Source: Heliocidaris erythrogramma (taxonomy: Eukaryota; Echinodermata; Echinoidea; Camarodonta; Echinometridae). From it: a DNA stretch of 64,000 bases. Position numbers and translations under genes: made by a program. Shown in pieces: positions 33,721 to 44,019 of this stretch (position 1 is the stretch's first letter; every line of letters starts with the position of its first letter). The stretch lies in NCBI GenBank assembly GCA_025617745.1, contig CM046859.1:28385371-28449370 (forward strand). Direction: 5' to 3'. A model generated the notes under the pieces. That model ran no database searches, had not been told where the DNA came from, and saw only the letters and a program-made list of their open reading frames with translations.

Positions 33721-35879
33721 CAAATAGCCAAATCCTTAAATTAAAAGAAACTGAAAAATACTATAGGTTTTCCCGCTCATTTTCGTCAAAATGTCAACCA
33801 ATTTTATAAAATGTGCATTCAATTTCGTCTGGGACACTTTGGAATGTGCGAATGCTCCTTTCAATTTCGTCTTTGGTCGATCAATGTCGTTAAATCGTCA
33901 TTCATTTTCGTTATTTGTGTACAAATTTTCGTAAATTGCAAATCAAATTCGTCGGTCACAGTGGCTGGGCACGATAAAGCAGAATCAATTTCGTCTATGT
34001 GCATTCCTTTTAGTCAGAATTTCAATCAAAATCGTCACTCAGACATACAGTGTAATTAATGTTGCGATTCTTGCGTTTACTTGCAACATTTCAGTTGATT
34101 CAATCATAAAAACACATTTTTTTGTTTACAGCACACACAACCTCACTCATATTTTCACAATATCCACTTCAATTATGCTCATACATACATTACATTATAC
34201 AAGTGACACAATATATATAAAATGTCATTAAAGGCAATATGATTGGATGCAACTGAACCAGTGTATATTCTCCAAACATAAATGAATATATACAACATAA
34301 AACATGAGAAACATAATCTTCATAGTTCGTGGTTAAGTGAAAACTTTCCATAAACATAAAATCTGCCCATTTCTGAATTACATGGCATGAACATAATACC
34401 TTTTTGTTTAATTATATATATATGTGATAATGCATAACAATTTCTACAAAAATATATACTTCCGATAACATTTATTTGAATATCTTTTCCTGTTTGGCCA
34501 AATTTGTAGTAACGGAATTACCATCATGCATAAAAAGGTTAAAATGTGATTGAGAAGTTGGAACACGTGTTTCATGCATATATCGTATGTGAAGTACAAG
34601 CTCTGACGTGTCATTAATTACTTTACATATGGTTATAGAAAAGAGGAATGTTTCAGTTTTAGACGACATCGATTTTATGAAAAAGAGCCCAATTTATTAT
34701 AAAACACTGTTCTGATTGTTTGTTTTTTGGTCTTGGTATAATTATGGCGGTTTAAATATTCACCTATCATTCATTTTTGCTTATCACTCTGTCGTTAGAG
34801 TTCCTGTCAAAAATTTGCAAACTCTTTTGAATTTTCTTTTATTTATATTCTGGCAGACATTAATACAGAATAAGTATTAAAACTAAAGCTGGCTTTAGCT
34901 TTACAGATAATTAGGTTTTCCATGTGATTTTCACATACATGTAAGATATAAAATGCAATTTACCATACTGTCACTCAATCACACTTGTTTGCTGTTTTGC
35001 TTTTTCATGTCAATCCTTCACAGTGCCTTTAAAGGTTCTCCTTTTGATGGTCTAGAGAGATTAGGTGACTAACTTGCAAGTGTATCTTTTTAAGGATTTT
35101 AATAAGTAGAGGAACACCGTGATAATTTTTCATATGCGAAGAATAGCCAATGAATGATTGAGTTAGTATTGATTTTAAATATTACGTAATTCCGTTACCA
35201 TAGCTATTATGCTAATTTGTAATATGGAATATTGTTTCAATAATCATGCTTATTTACGCTGATGATTAAATTCCTGCAACTCAACTGACAAAATTAAACA
35301 CGAATAAACCAAGCAGTTGCTGCTTACCTCAACTAAAAATTTGTAATCTTACCCATTTCCAGTATATTCACAGAATACCTTTTCATAATGGCCTTATGGT
35401 ACTCATTTTAATATGTTTTATTCACTCGAGATTGCTAATAAAAATTTATCAACATTTAAGTTTACAGGATATTGAAGAACTTATAGTTTTCTTCGTAAAT
35501 TCAGAAGATGTAATTCCGTTACCAATGACTTATCTAGGAAAAAGAGCAATATTAATTTACTACATATCTGCCATGTTATTTTTAAACCTCTTCCTATCAC
35601 AATTAAGTTGAATAAACAGAAAGCTGAATCAAACATGAATCTGGTATAATTGGCTTGTACATTTCAGAGGATATTGAATGGAAATGAGAAATTTAAAAAT
35701 GCCACCATTTTCTGATAATTCTGTTGCCACGGTATATATACCAGAATATAATTAATTTAAGTGAAAAATGTTGGGTATGAAAGAGTTCAGGTGAAAGAAT
35801 GAGTACATCTGCAGATTATTAAATGTGAGCAAAAAAATCTCCAATTTGTAATTCCGTTACCGTGGAATTGCCCAATGAT
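33721..35879. other. AT-rich intergenic region with short recurring words
   Basis: No gene is seen. From 33780 to 34030 TTTCGTC and ATCGTC recur about eight times, keeping an 82-codon frame open by chance. GTAATTCCGTTACC occurs at 35186, 35510 and 35848 and inverted at 34509. The small frames here resemble no known protein. Confidence 0.5.
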
Positions 35880-36805
35880 AAGAAAGTGGCTCATTATGCA
35901 GTCATATACCCGGGTCTAGCTTACACGAAGAAAGCAATGGGCAATTTAAGCGGGAAGGCGGGCTCTCAGACGAAGCGGATTCAAATTACTTGCCGGAAAT
36001 ATTTACGAGTAAAAGCTTTCTGCTGATTGTCTTTCCTGTCTTGAGTAACCCTAAAAATCTAATCTCAGCCTGATTATTAATTTTGCATATTCATGTATTG
36101 ACAATTCTGTCTTGTGTACAATACGAATTTATGGAGAAATTTCCTTTTTTTTGGGGGGGGGGGGTGATGCTTGTTACCCAATGGTCCAAATTTAACAAAT
36201 TTGGCATCAAAAGATTAAAGACTCCAGGCTCAAAGTCATGAAAGCTGGCGACACAAAATAAATTATCTTCAAACATATCGCTGCAAGCGTCCGGGGGGGG
36301 GGGAGGGGTGCATGGGTTGATTCTGCCCCCGGCCCTTTTGAAAATTTAATTTATAGTATAGTAGAGCACACTCGTTCCATCCCGAAAGAAAGTATTGATA
36401 ACTTTCTTCATGGTACTAGGAATTTTGTTATTAAGCTTTTCTACGAACAGTTATTGCTTAATAAAATCTAGGACACCAGATATGTTTATTATTTCATGAT
36501 TATCATTTGCACTTATTGTAAATGATACAACAAAAGTTCAAAACAAGATACCGTACAGAATTGTCATAACAGTCATTGCAAGTTACTAACACGTCATTAT
36601 AAGTACAATGCGCAGTTATTCATCTACCTACGATATTTCATTACTGCATATAGGGATGATTGGTTGATCTTGTTATTATTGAAGTGGATCGAATTGAAAT
36701 TGAAGAGGTAAAAGTATATTTCAATATGTAAACAAATTTTTAGGCATTTTACTCCAAGTGTTAAAGATCGTATGCTCGATCTGTAATGAAAAACACAAGG
36801 CAGAA

Positions 36806-36900
36806 AAAATTGGAACCAGCGGGATTCGAACCTGTCATCTACTGCTTGCCGGGCAGCGACTTAACCACCAGGCTATTCTGGTTCACGGCCAAGTCACGAT
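36806..36900 (-). repeat. tRNA-derived sequence
   Basis: On the minus strand GAACCAG and CTGGTTC pair as an acceptor stem. It has an A-box-like TAGCCTGGTGG and B-box GGTTCGAATCC. The anticodon-position triplet is GGC, but base 33 is C and the T stem has mismatches, so it is a SINE head or tRNA pseudogene, not a tRNA gene. Confidence 0.55.
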
Positions 36901-36978
36901 GAACTGAAATCAAATACCCAAGATCCTCTTCTTTCTGATTCATTAATATTCAACGGTCCGCCGTAGACAATGGTTAGT

Positions 36979-37046
36979 AAACGAAGAAGCTTGATGGGAG
37001 AAATTTGTTTACAAATTAAAATTCCTCCCATCAAGCTTCTTCGTTT
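36979..37046. repeat. Perfect 22-bp inverted repeat
   Basis: Arms 36979-37000 and 37025-37046 contain GAAGAAGCTTGATGGGAG and its complement, with a 24-base AT-rich spacer. It lies next to the tRNA-derived segment and may be part of the same mobile sequence. Confidence 0.8.
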
Positions 37047-37257
37047 TATATTTCAATACTTTGAAAATTAACGAATACTAACATTGCTATTAATTAGCAT
37101 GTGCATCCCTCAGTTAAGAAGTTCACATCTTATGTATTATAACTATATGTTTACAATTTTAATTTTAGAAAATGTGTACACAATCTCACCTACATTGATA
37201 GAACTACATGTATTTACTATTGACATTTGATATTTTTTTTAGATAAGTAAGTGAATA

Positions 37258-37517
37258 CAGGGGCGGATCTAGCTTTTCTCCAAGGGGGTGGTTTGACCCA
37301 ACTTTTTTTTCCGCTATTTTGTGATGTTTTCCTGGCATCTACTAACGCAATGGAGACCATAAAAAGCAGTCCTGTGCTATAGCAACGTACGGTGTGGGTC
37401 TAGACATATTATGATGGCGTTTTTTATGCACATTAAATTTTTACTTGGCAGCCCAAGGGGGGGGGGGGGGGTTAAAACCCCGAAACCCCCCCCCCCCCCC
37501 CCGTAGATCCGCCACTG
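37258..37517. mobile_element. 260-bp MITE with GGCGGATC ends
   Basis: The ends CAGGGGCGGATCTAG and, inverted, CAGTGGCGGATCTAC are flanked by GAATA on both sides (37253-37257, 37518-37522). The paralogous flank near 18260 lacks it. G and C runs fill the right half (37457-37502). CAGKGGCGGATC-type ends suggest hAT. A partial relative lies at about 57898-57980. Confidence 0.65.
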
Positions 37518-38860
37518 GAATATCAGTAAGTAAAATTCTGTTGCAATTTAGTGTGTAGATAAAGTGCTTTCGAAACAAGTACCATTTTGTTTTTTTCTCT
37601 GATGAAAATGTTAGTTTGTGTTGATAAACTAATTTAAATTTACGTAATTTAATGTTGGAAAACAAATACCACTAACGTAAAATTAGTGCATATCCCTTTA
37701 TCATCGATCAAAATTCTTCATACACATGTTATAATGAGAATTTTTCTCCAACAGAGGGAAATTTTTGTATCTGAGTGTTTTCACAGAAATACCTTGCCAT
37801 CCCATTTGACAGACTATAGATGAAGTATGAATATCGTGACTGAATAACGAAAGAATGATGCCATCAAACATTGATTCGTCCTTGACTCAAAAAGTGAGTC
37901 CACATTTTTATGGACAGCAAGCAAATTAGGAACGCCACATTTATTGACATCGAGTGAAATATTTCTCATGAACATGAAATATGTGTATTAAAAATAGTTT
38001 CCATTTTCTTATACCTTGCAGATATCCAACAAGCGTTAGAAAACAAAGAACCAACGAGGCAGAATAGTTACATGTATCTCTATTAAAAGTTCTGTGATAA
38101 TCATTTTTACTGAAGACTTTCCAGTATATTTATTTACATACCACGTAACTTCTTTCCTTTTCATCAAACAAATTTGAATACCCCTAGTTCTGATTCTCTG
38201 AAGAATGTTTTTAAAAAAATAAGAAATTCACGGGATAGACCTTTTCGGACTATAATGTGCCAGGGCATCGCAACCTATGGTCGTAACTCAGTCATTTTGT
38301 GATTTCTCTTGATGCTCCCTTATAAATATAAATGCATGTATTGCATTCATGAATTTCTTTTTATCTCTGTTTGTTTTCATTTTCAAAGAAAGAAATTGAC
38401 AGTATTCTTATCTGTATCATGATTACGCAAATAACATTCCTCTGACAAAAATTTATGTGTGTTTAGAAGTGCTACATTTATTCAGTTTTCAGGCCTTATT
38501 TTGTTAAAGGAATATGTCATTATCAAGAGAAAGAGAGAAAGAGAGGGTAAAAGGAGAGAGGCAGAAGGGAGAGGAGAGAAAGAGGAGATAATCAGAGAGG
38601 GATAGTCAGTGAGAAATAGAGAGAGACAGAGACAGAGCAAGATGACAGGGAGACAGTTTAAGAGGAGGGGGCAGAGATCCAAACTGAGCGTGGGAGGGGA
38701 GAGAAGAAATAGAGAGAGGGACAGTGAGGGAGGGGAGAAGAGAGGAGAAGAAGAAGAGATATATGAAGCATGTAATTCACCTTGACATCTCAATTCACCC
38801 TGTACATCTACGAAATAAACTGAACTTATCTTAAAATGCCCAATAAGGTGACTATTCTAT

Positions 38861-38997
38861 TGATCTGTGCGAACGGCGGGTGGGAATACCCAATATACTA
38901 TAAATAGAATCATGTCATCACGTATTTGACGTATAGTTTAGTTGATCGTGAACTCGGAAACAGAAGATGTAATATTGGAACTCCCATAAATCTTTGG
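38861..38997 (+). promoter_or_regulatory. Promoter-like module 6 with decayed donor
   Basis: GGGAATACCC at 38882-38891, TATAAATA at 38899-38906, then CATGTCATCACGTATTTGAC and GATCGTGAACTCGGAA. The donor position reads GTAATTT (38997) instead of GTAAGTT. It is followed by a decayed TRIM unit. Confidence 0.5.
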
Positions 38998-40124
38998 TAA
39001 TTTGTGAACTTTAAGGGTTGGTTTACTCTATCAAATTAATGCATGCACTTGAACATAAATTTTATCATAAAACGTGGCGTCCTCCCTCCCTTCTGGAAGA
39101 AAATAAAACTGCGGGAAAAGGGTGAAGTGGAAAAAAACCAAAGAAGAGATTTTAAAAAGTGATGTCGGTTTATGAAGTTGACCCCTCCCCTTTACTGAGC
39201 AAGTCTGGATACTGGGGGAGCGAAATTACGAGATCCTGAAAGAAAATAATTATGCGAGGGCGCAAAGCGCCCGAGCTTTGGAAAATTTTCGCATTTCAAA
39301 CCTTAAAAAACTAGATTTCTAGTGCACTTACCCTGCGGATTTGGGGGCGCGTGATCCGTAAATATTATGATTTTCCTCATTTCCCCCTATATTTCTTTCT
39401 CTCCTTTGCGTTTTTGCGCCCCCTCCAAGTGCTGCCCGGGGCACGTGCCCACCTGCCCCTAGATACACCACTGAGTGAAGAGACCGAGCGGGGGTGGGAG
39501 GGGTATCCCCCTCCTACATCAGGGAATTTTTCAAAAATCTGTCTTTAAAACTTGCATTTTAGAGCATCCCAAAATGGTTTTTAAAGGAATGCACGGATCT
39601 ACGCCAATGAACGGAACCCCTTGGTTGAGAATAATTGAAATATTGATTGCGAGCGAACGAATTTACTTCGATATTTCCGCATTGAAATCATGGCATTTCT
39701 TATTTCCTTACTTCTTTTCATTAAAGATTGTGATAGTATTTCAAGATCAAACATCATGAGTTTGGATAATTATTAGTTTTAAGTTAATGTATCATAATTC
39801 TTATTTATTTCTTCCAAAAATATTGGGGGGGGGGTATAATACACACCATCCCCACCTCAATTTTTTTTTTATATATACCCGCATCCCCCCAGGATCGACA
39901 CCCATGGTAACAGGAGTGGGTGCAGGGAGAGGAGAGTTATTTCCCCCCTTCGTGCGCGAAGCGCGAAAACTTTGACGTTTCAGCAAATTTTGAGATCCCG
40001 ATAACGGCTTGTAGCGCCTTTTTAGGTCTTTTTCTCTCGCTTCCCCCGCTTTTTCGCTCTCGCTTTTTTTTATTGGCTGAATAGGGGGCCATGGCTCCCC
40101 GGTGCCCACTGCCTACGCCAGTGG
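38998..40124. repeat. Mosaic of repeat fragments
   Basis: It contains several dispersed repeat pieces: GCGCAAAGCGCCCGAGC (39260), CCCCTAGATACACCACTG (39457), an inverted unit of the 190-bp satellite (about 39930-40090) and CTACGCCAGTGG (40113), a common inverted-repeat element end. No gene is seen. Confidence 0.5.
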
Positions 40125-40335
40125 TTGTACTTGATTACAATAACAACATTACATTGTACACAACAGAGATTGAGCAGCTTAGTGTAGAGTTCGAAACTCT
40201 GAGTGACGAAGAAGGCGGGTATTGTAGACAGCGATGTTCAGATCTATGTCAGCTACAGGAAAGCTAAAAAGATCCAGGTATTCTAATCAACAGGTGGGAA
40301 TGCGATAAGGGAGATACCGTGCGATGGATAGAGAC
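40125..40335 (+). pseudogene. TRIM pseudogene fragment (propeller region)
   Basis: It matches TRIM-A 16988-17200: AACATYACATTGTACACAAC, CAGATCTATGTCAGCTACA, GATCCAGGTRTTCT and GGGAGATACCRTGCGATGG. Frameshifting gaps are present (near 40220 and 40290) and a stop (ATTCTAATC) follows. Only about 210 bp remain; RING and B-boxes are gone. The preceding module 6 and flank d show it once belonged to a full unit. Confidence 0.85.
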
Positions 40336-40440
40336 AGATGTATCGCATTATTATAGGCCTATGAATTATCATGATTATTGAAAAGGCAATTTAATATTTC
40401 AGCTTGAATAGCTGAGAATTTAATGGACGTTCCCTAGTTA

Positions 40441-41203
40441 TGTTTGTGCGCACCTCAGCTGCGCATCCTGGTTGGTTGTGTTACGTCATCACAACACCGG
40501 GAGAGTATTGCGCGCAGTTAAAAAAATGTATACGCACATTTAACACAATGCTTAATAATGGGTACGCAATTGTGCACAGTAAGAAGAACCCGGTAAATAT
40601 AGATGAAATCAATATTTAAATAAGTAAATATAGATGAAATCAATATTTCTGTACCTGCGAAATCTATACCAAATATTAAATAGCTTGAGCTGAAAGATAA
40701 CATTCGATGCCCCTTATGAATTTTCTATAGGCAAAGTAAAGATGGATGTCCTTTGGAATTCATAGTCATGGTCATCTACCTCCCACTTTTTTGTACACTA
40801 AATTAACACAAAAAGATAGCTGGAGAAAGAAATTCAAATAATTATATGCCGAAGAATCATTTGTCTATGACCTGGGTTCTTAATTATTTTGTCAGGTGCA
40901 TGGCCAGAAATATTCTCGAAATTACGTCGCGGGCCACTGAGTATTACACATACATACAAAAAATGTATGGGACTGGCGTATCTTGCCCGAAAACATTGTG
41001 TATTCATTTTCTGGTTTTTCAATTCAGTTTAGCGAGCAAAGCGAGAAAGCCAAAGAAATTGACACATTAGAACCGTGAAATGTAATTTCGTCATCAAAAT
41101 GTGCTAATTCAGAAAAGATATAAAAAGTACAACGAGAATGCCAGGTAATTTTGATATTCTCGGGAGGGGGCTGCAACCCCATCCCATCCCCATACACTTC
41201 CGT
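40441..41203. other. Left part of the composite insertion
   Basis: No gene is seen. A short direct repeat AAATATAGATGAAATCAATATTT occurs twice near 40594-40650. The frames here are short and unrecognised. Confidence 0.4.
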
Positions 41204-41221
41204 ATGGCAAGCCATTTTACT

Positions 41222-41540
41222 ATTTAAAGTGATTTTGTGATATCACGAATTCGAATTTGTGATATCACGAATTCGAATTTGTGATATCAAGAATTCGATT
41301 TTGTGATATCACGAATTGAATTTTTGATATCACAAATTCCCATTGGTTAAGCACATAAGCCCAATTATTGATATCAACAAATCGAATTTGTGATATCACA
41401 AATTGAATTCGTGATATCACAAATTCGAATTTGTGATATCACTAATTGAATTTGTGATATCACGAATTCCATTTTGTGATATCACTAATTCCATTTCGTG
41501 ATATCACTAATTCCAATTTGTGATATCACAAAATGGCAAA
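41222..41540. repeat. Left array of palindromic 22-bp units
   Basis: About 13 units of TTTGTGATATCACGAATTCG-type sequence. Each contains the 10-base palindrome GTGATATCAC and often GAATTC. Unit variants use AAATTC, ACTAATTCC and AAGAATTCG. Confidence 0.9.
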
Positions 41541-41580
41541 GGAATTCTAGCACTCATGTTGTGCAAAAATCACTTTGATT

Positions 41581-41756
41581 TCGAGCATTAGTTTTGTGCA
41601 GAAATTCAGCTTGGTATTCGAGCGTTAGTTTAGTGCAGAAATTCAGCTGTGTATTCGAGCGTTAGTTTAGTGCAGAAATTCAGCTGTGTATTCGAGCGTT
41701 AGTTTAGTGCAGAAATTCAGCTGTGTATTTGGAGCGTTAGTTTAGTGCAGAATGTA
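41581..41756. repeat. 36-bp minisatellite, left arm
   Basis: Four to five copies of a unit with CAGCTGTGTATTCGAGCGTT and AGTTTAGTGCAGAAATT. The inverted array lies at 43310-43485. Confidence 0.9.
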
Positions 41757-43309
41757 GTTTAAGTTTGAATAAAAATAGCAACAGAGTTTTTGCATCCATA
41801 TCCTTCACTGGAAACGATTTCAAAATAATTTTAGACGAATTGATACATGTAAATTGATTGGCAACATATCAAGAATTCAATTAATGATATGTTGTCAATT
41901 TAAATGAAACCCGCCAAGCTATTTCATATATTTCCGAGTTTTCATTGTTTAATGTATATGTATTTGTTTTTATTAAAATATCACGTAAAAAGAATTCATG
42001 GTCTCACTTGCATTCCTTAGATTTATATTTAAAGCAAGTAAATACTCTCAAAATCAACTTATTTTTTTGTAGATTGGCAACATATCAGTAATTCATTTCG
42101 TGATATGTTGCCAATTTGTTGTTAGTCGGATTGGAGTACCGTATCATGCAGTTGCCCACGAGCAGGCATAGCCACGTGGCCGCGCGGCCCAGCCCGGCGC
42201 GGGCCCGGTCGGTAAAATAAACACTGACTGTCGGGGACTTGCAGCCATCACCATACAGCTACAAAAGGCCTGTAGAGACGGAGAACTCGAGCTCCACACG
42301 TGTATACGGTGCACGTGCTAGCATAGCGAAATGCAACACGTGCATGCATGCAATTCATGATCAGGGCATGGAACGTACCACTCGTAGACAGGATCTCTAT
42401 GGCTAGTATACGGTACATGAAATTGGCAACATATCACGAAATGAATTACTGATATGTTGCCAATTTACGAAAAAATAAGTTGATTTTGAGACTATTTACT
42501 TGCATTAAATATGTATGCTAAGCAATGAAAAATGGAAAATATATGGAACAGATTGACGGGTTACATATAAATTGACAACATATCATTAACTGAATTCTTG
42601 ATATGTTGCCAATCAATTTACATGTATCAATTCGTCTAAAATTATTTTAAAATCGTTACCAGTGAAGGATATGGATGCGAAAGCTGTTGCTAATTTTATT
42701 CATACTTATACTACAATCTGCACTAAACTAAAGCTCGAACTTTCGGCAATCACCATACAGCTATGTACAAAAGGCTACAGTACAGAGGGAGAACTCGAGC
42801 TCCACACGTGTGCTTCTATACGGTGCACGTGCTAGCATAGCGAAATGCAACACGTGCATGCATGCAATTCAGGGCATGGGACGTAGGCCTACCACTCACA
42901 GACAGGATCTCTATGGCTAGTATACGGTACATGAAATTGGCAACATATCACGAAATGAATTACTGATATGTTGCCAATCTACTAAAAAATAAGTTGATTT
43001 TGCGACCATTTAATTGCTTTAAATATAAATCTAAGGAATGCAAGTGAAACCATTAATTCTTTGTACGTGATATTTTTAATAAAAGCAATTATATATAATT
43101 AAACAATGCAAACTCGAAAATATATGAAAGAGCATTGCGGGTTTCATTTAAATTGACAACATATCATTAACTGAATTCTTGAGATGTTGCCAATCAATTT
43201 ACATGTATCAATTCGTCTAAAATTATGTTAAAATCGTTTCCAGTGAAGGATATGGATGCGAAAACTCTGTTGCTATTTTTATTCAAACTTATACTACATT
43301 CTGTACAAA

Positions 43310-43485
43310 ACTAACGCTCGAATACACAGCTGAATTTCTGCACTAAACTAACGCTCGAATACACAGCTGAATTTCTGCACTAAACTAACGCTCGAATACA
43401 CAGCTGAATTCCTGCACTAAATTAATGCTCGAATACACAGCTGAATTTCTGCACTAAATTAATGCTCGAATACACAGCTGAATTC
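43310..43485. repeat. 36-bp minisatellite, right arm (inverted)
   Basis: Five copies containing AACGCTCGAATACACAGCTG and AATTTCTGCACTAAACT. Confidence 0.9.
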
Positions 43486-43985
43486 GTGATATCACAAATT
43501 CGATTTCCAGATATCACAAAATCAAATTCGTGATATCACAAAATCGAATTTGTGATATCACAAAATGGAATTTGTGATATCAAGAATTCGAATTTGTGAT
43601 ATCACGAATTCGAATTTGTGATATCACGAATTCGAATTTGTGATATCACGAATTCGATTTTGTGATATCACGAATTCGAATTTGTGATATCACAAATTCT
43701 CATAGGTTTATCACATGAACCCAATTTGTGATATCAAGAAATCGAATTTGTGATATCAAGAATTCGAATTTGTGATATCACGAATTCGAATTTGTGATAT
43801 CACGAATTCGATTTTGTGATATCACGATTTGAATTTGTGATATCACAAATTCGATTTCTTGATATCAAATATTGGGTTTATGTGATAAACCAATGGGAAT
43901 TTGTGATATCAAAAATTCGAATTCGTGATATCACAAAATCGAATTCGTGATATCACAAATTCGAATTTGTGATATCACAAAATCA
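43486..43985. repeat. Right array of palindromic 22-bp units
   Basis: About 20 units of GAATTTGTGATATCACGAAT, more regular than the left array. It also holds ATCACATGAACCCAATTTGT and its inverted form, which pair within the array. Confidence 0.9.
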
Positions 43986-44019
43986 CTTTAAATAGTAAAA
44001 AGGCTTGCCATACTTCCGC

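Larger units (their letters stand above)
35880..38860 (+). repeat. TRIM 3' flank and intergenic copy d
   Basis: It starts with AAGAAAGTGGCTCATTATGC, matching the TRIM-A 3' UTR near 17556, then follows the same order as 17641-20160, including TTGTAAATGATACAACAA at 36515. The upstream coding exon expected here is gone. Insertions are a tRNA-like segment (36806-36885) and a MITE (37258-37517). G tracts lie at 36154-36164 and 36291-36302. A GA-rich tract at 38520-38760 precedes module 6. Confidence 0.7.
41204..44011. mobile_element. Foldback-type element, 2.8 kb
   Basis: The ends ATGGCAAGCC and GGCTTGCCAT are flanked by ACTTCCGT (41196-41203) and ACTTCCGC (44012-44019), an 8-bp target duplication with one mismatch. 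From each end inward come a run of 22-bp units built on TTTGTGATATCACGAATTCG, then a 36-bp minisatellite (TTCAGCTGTGTATTCGAGCG), then matched inner arms and a GC-rich centre (about 42150-42240). The right side carries an extra duplicated block (42245-42745 repeated at 42748-43300). Long repeat-built arms and an 8-bp duplication match foldback elements, including TU elements known from sea urchin. No transposase is seen. Confidence 0.8.

Noticed and set aside
33811..34059. 82-codon frame after TRIM-B
   Set aside because: Kept open by repeated TTTCGTC words; no domain.
36806..36900. Functional tRNA gene on the minus strand
   Set aside because: C at position 33 and mismatches in the T stem; looks like a SINE or pseudogene.
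41222..43985. Short regular repeats that could be read as a CRISPR array
   Set aside because: Units are contiguous palindromic 22-mers without unique spacers, arranged as inverted arms of a foldback element in eukaryotic DNA.
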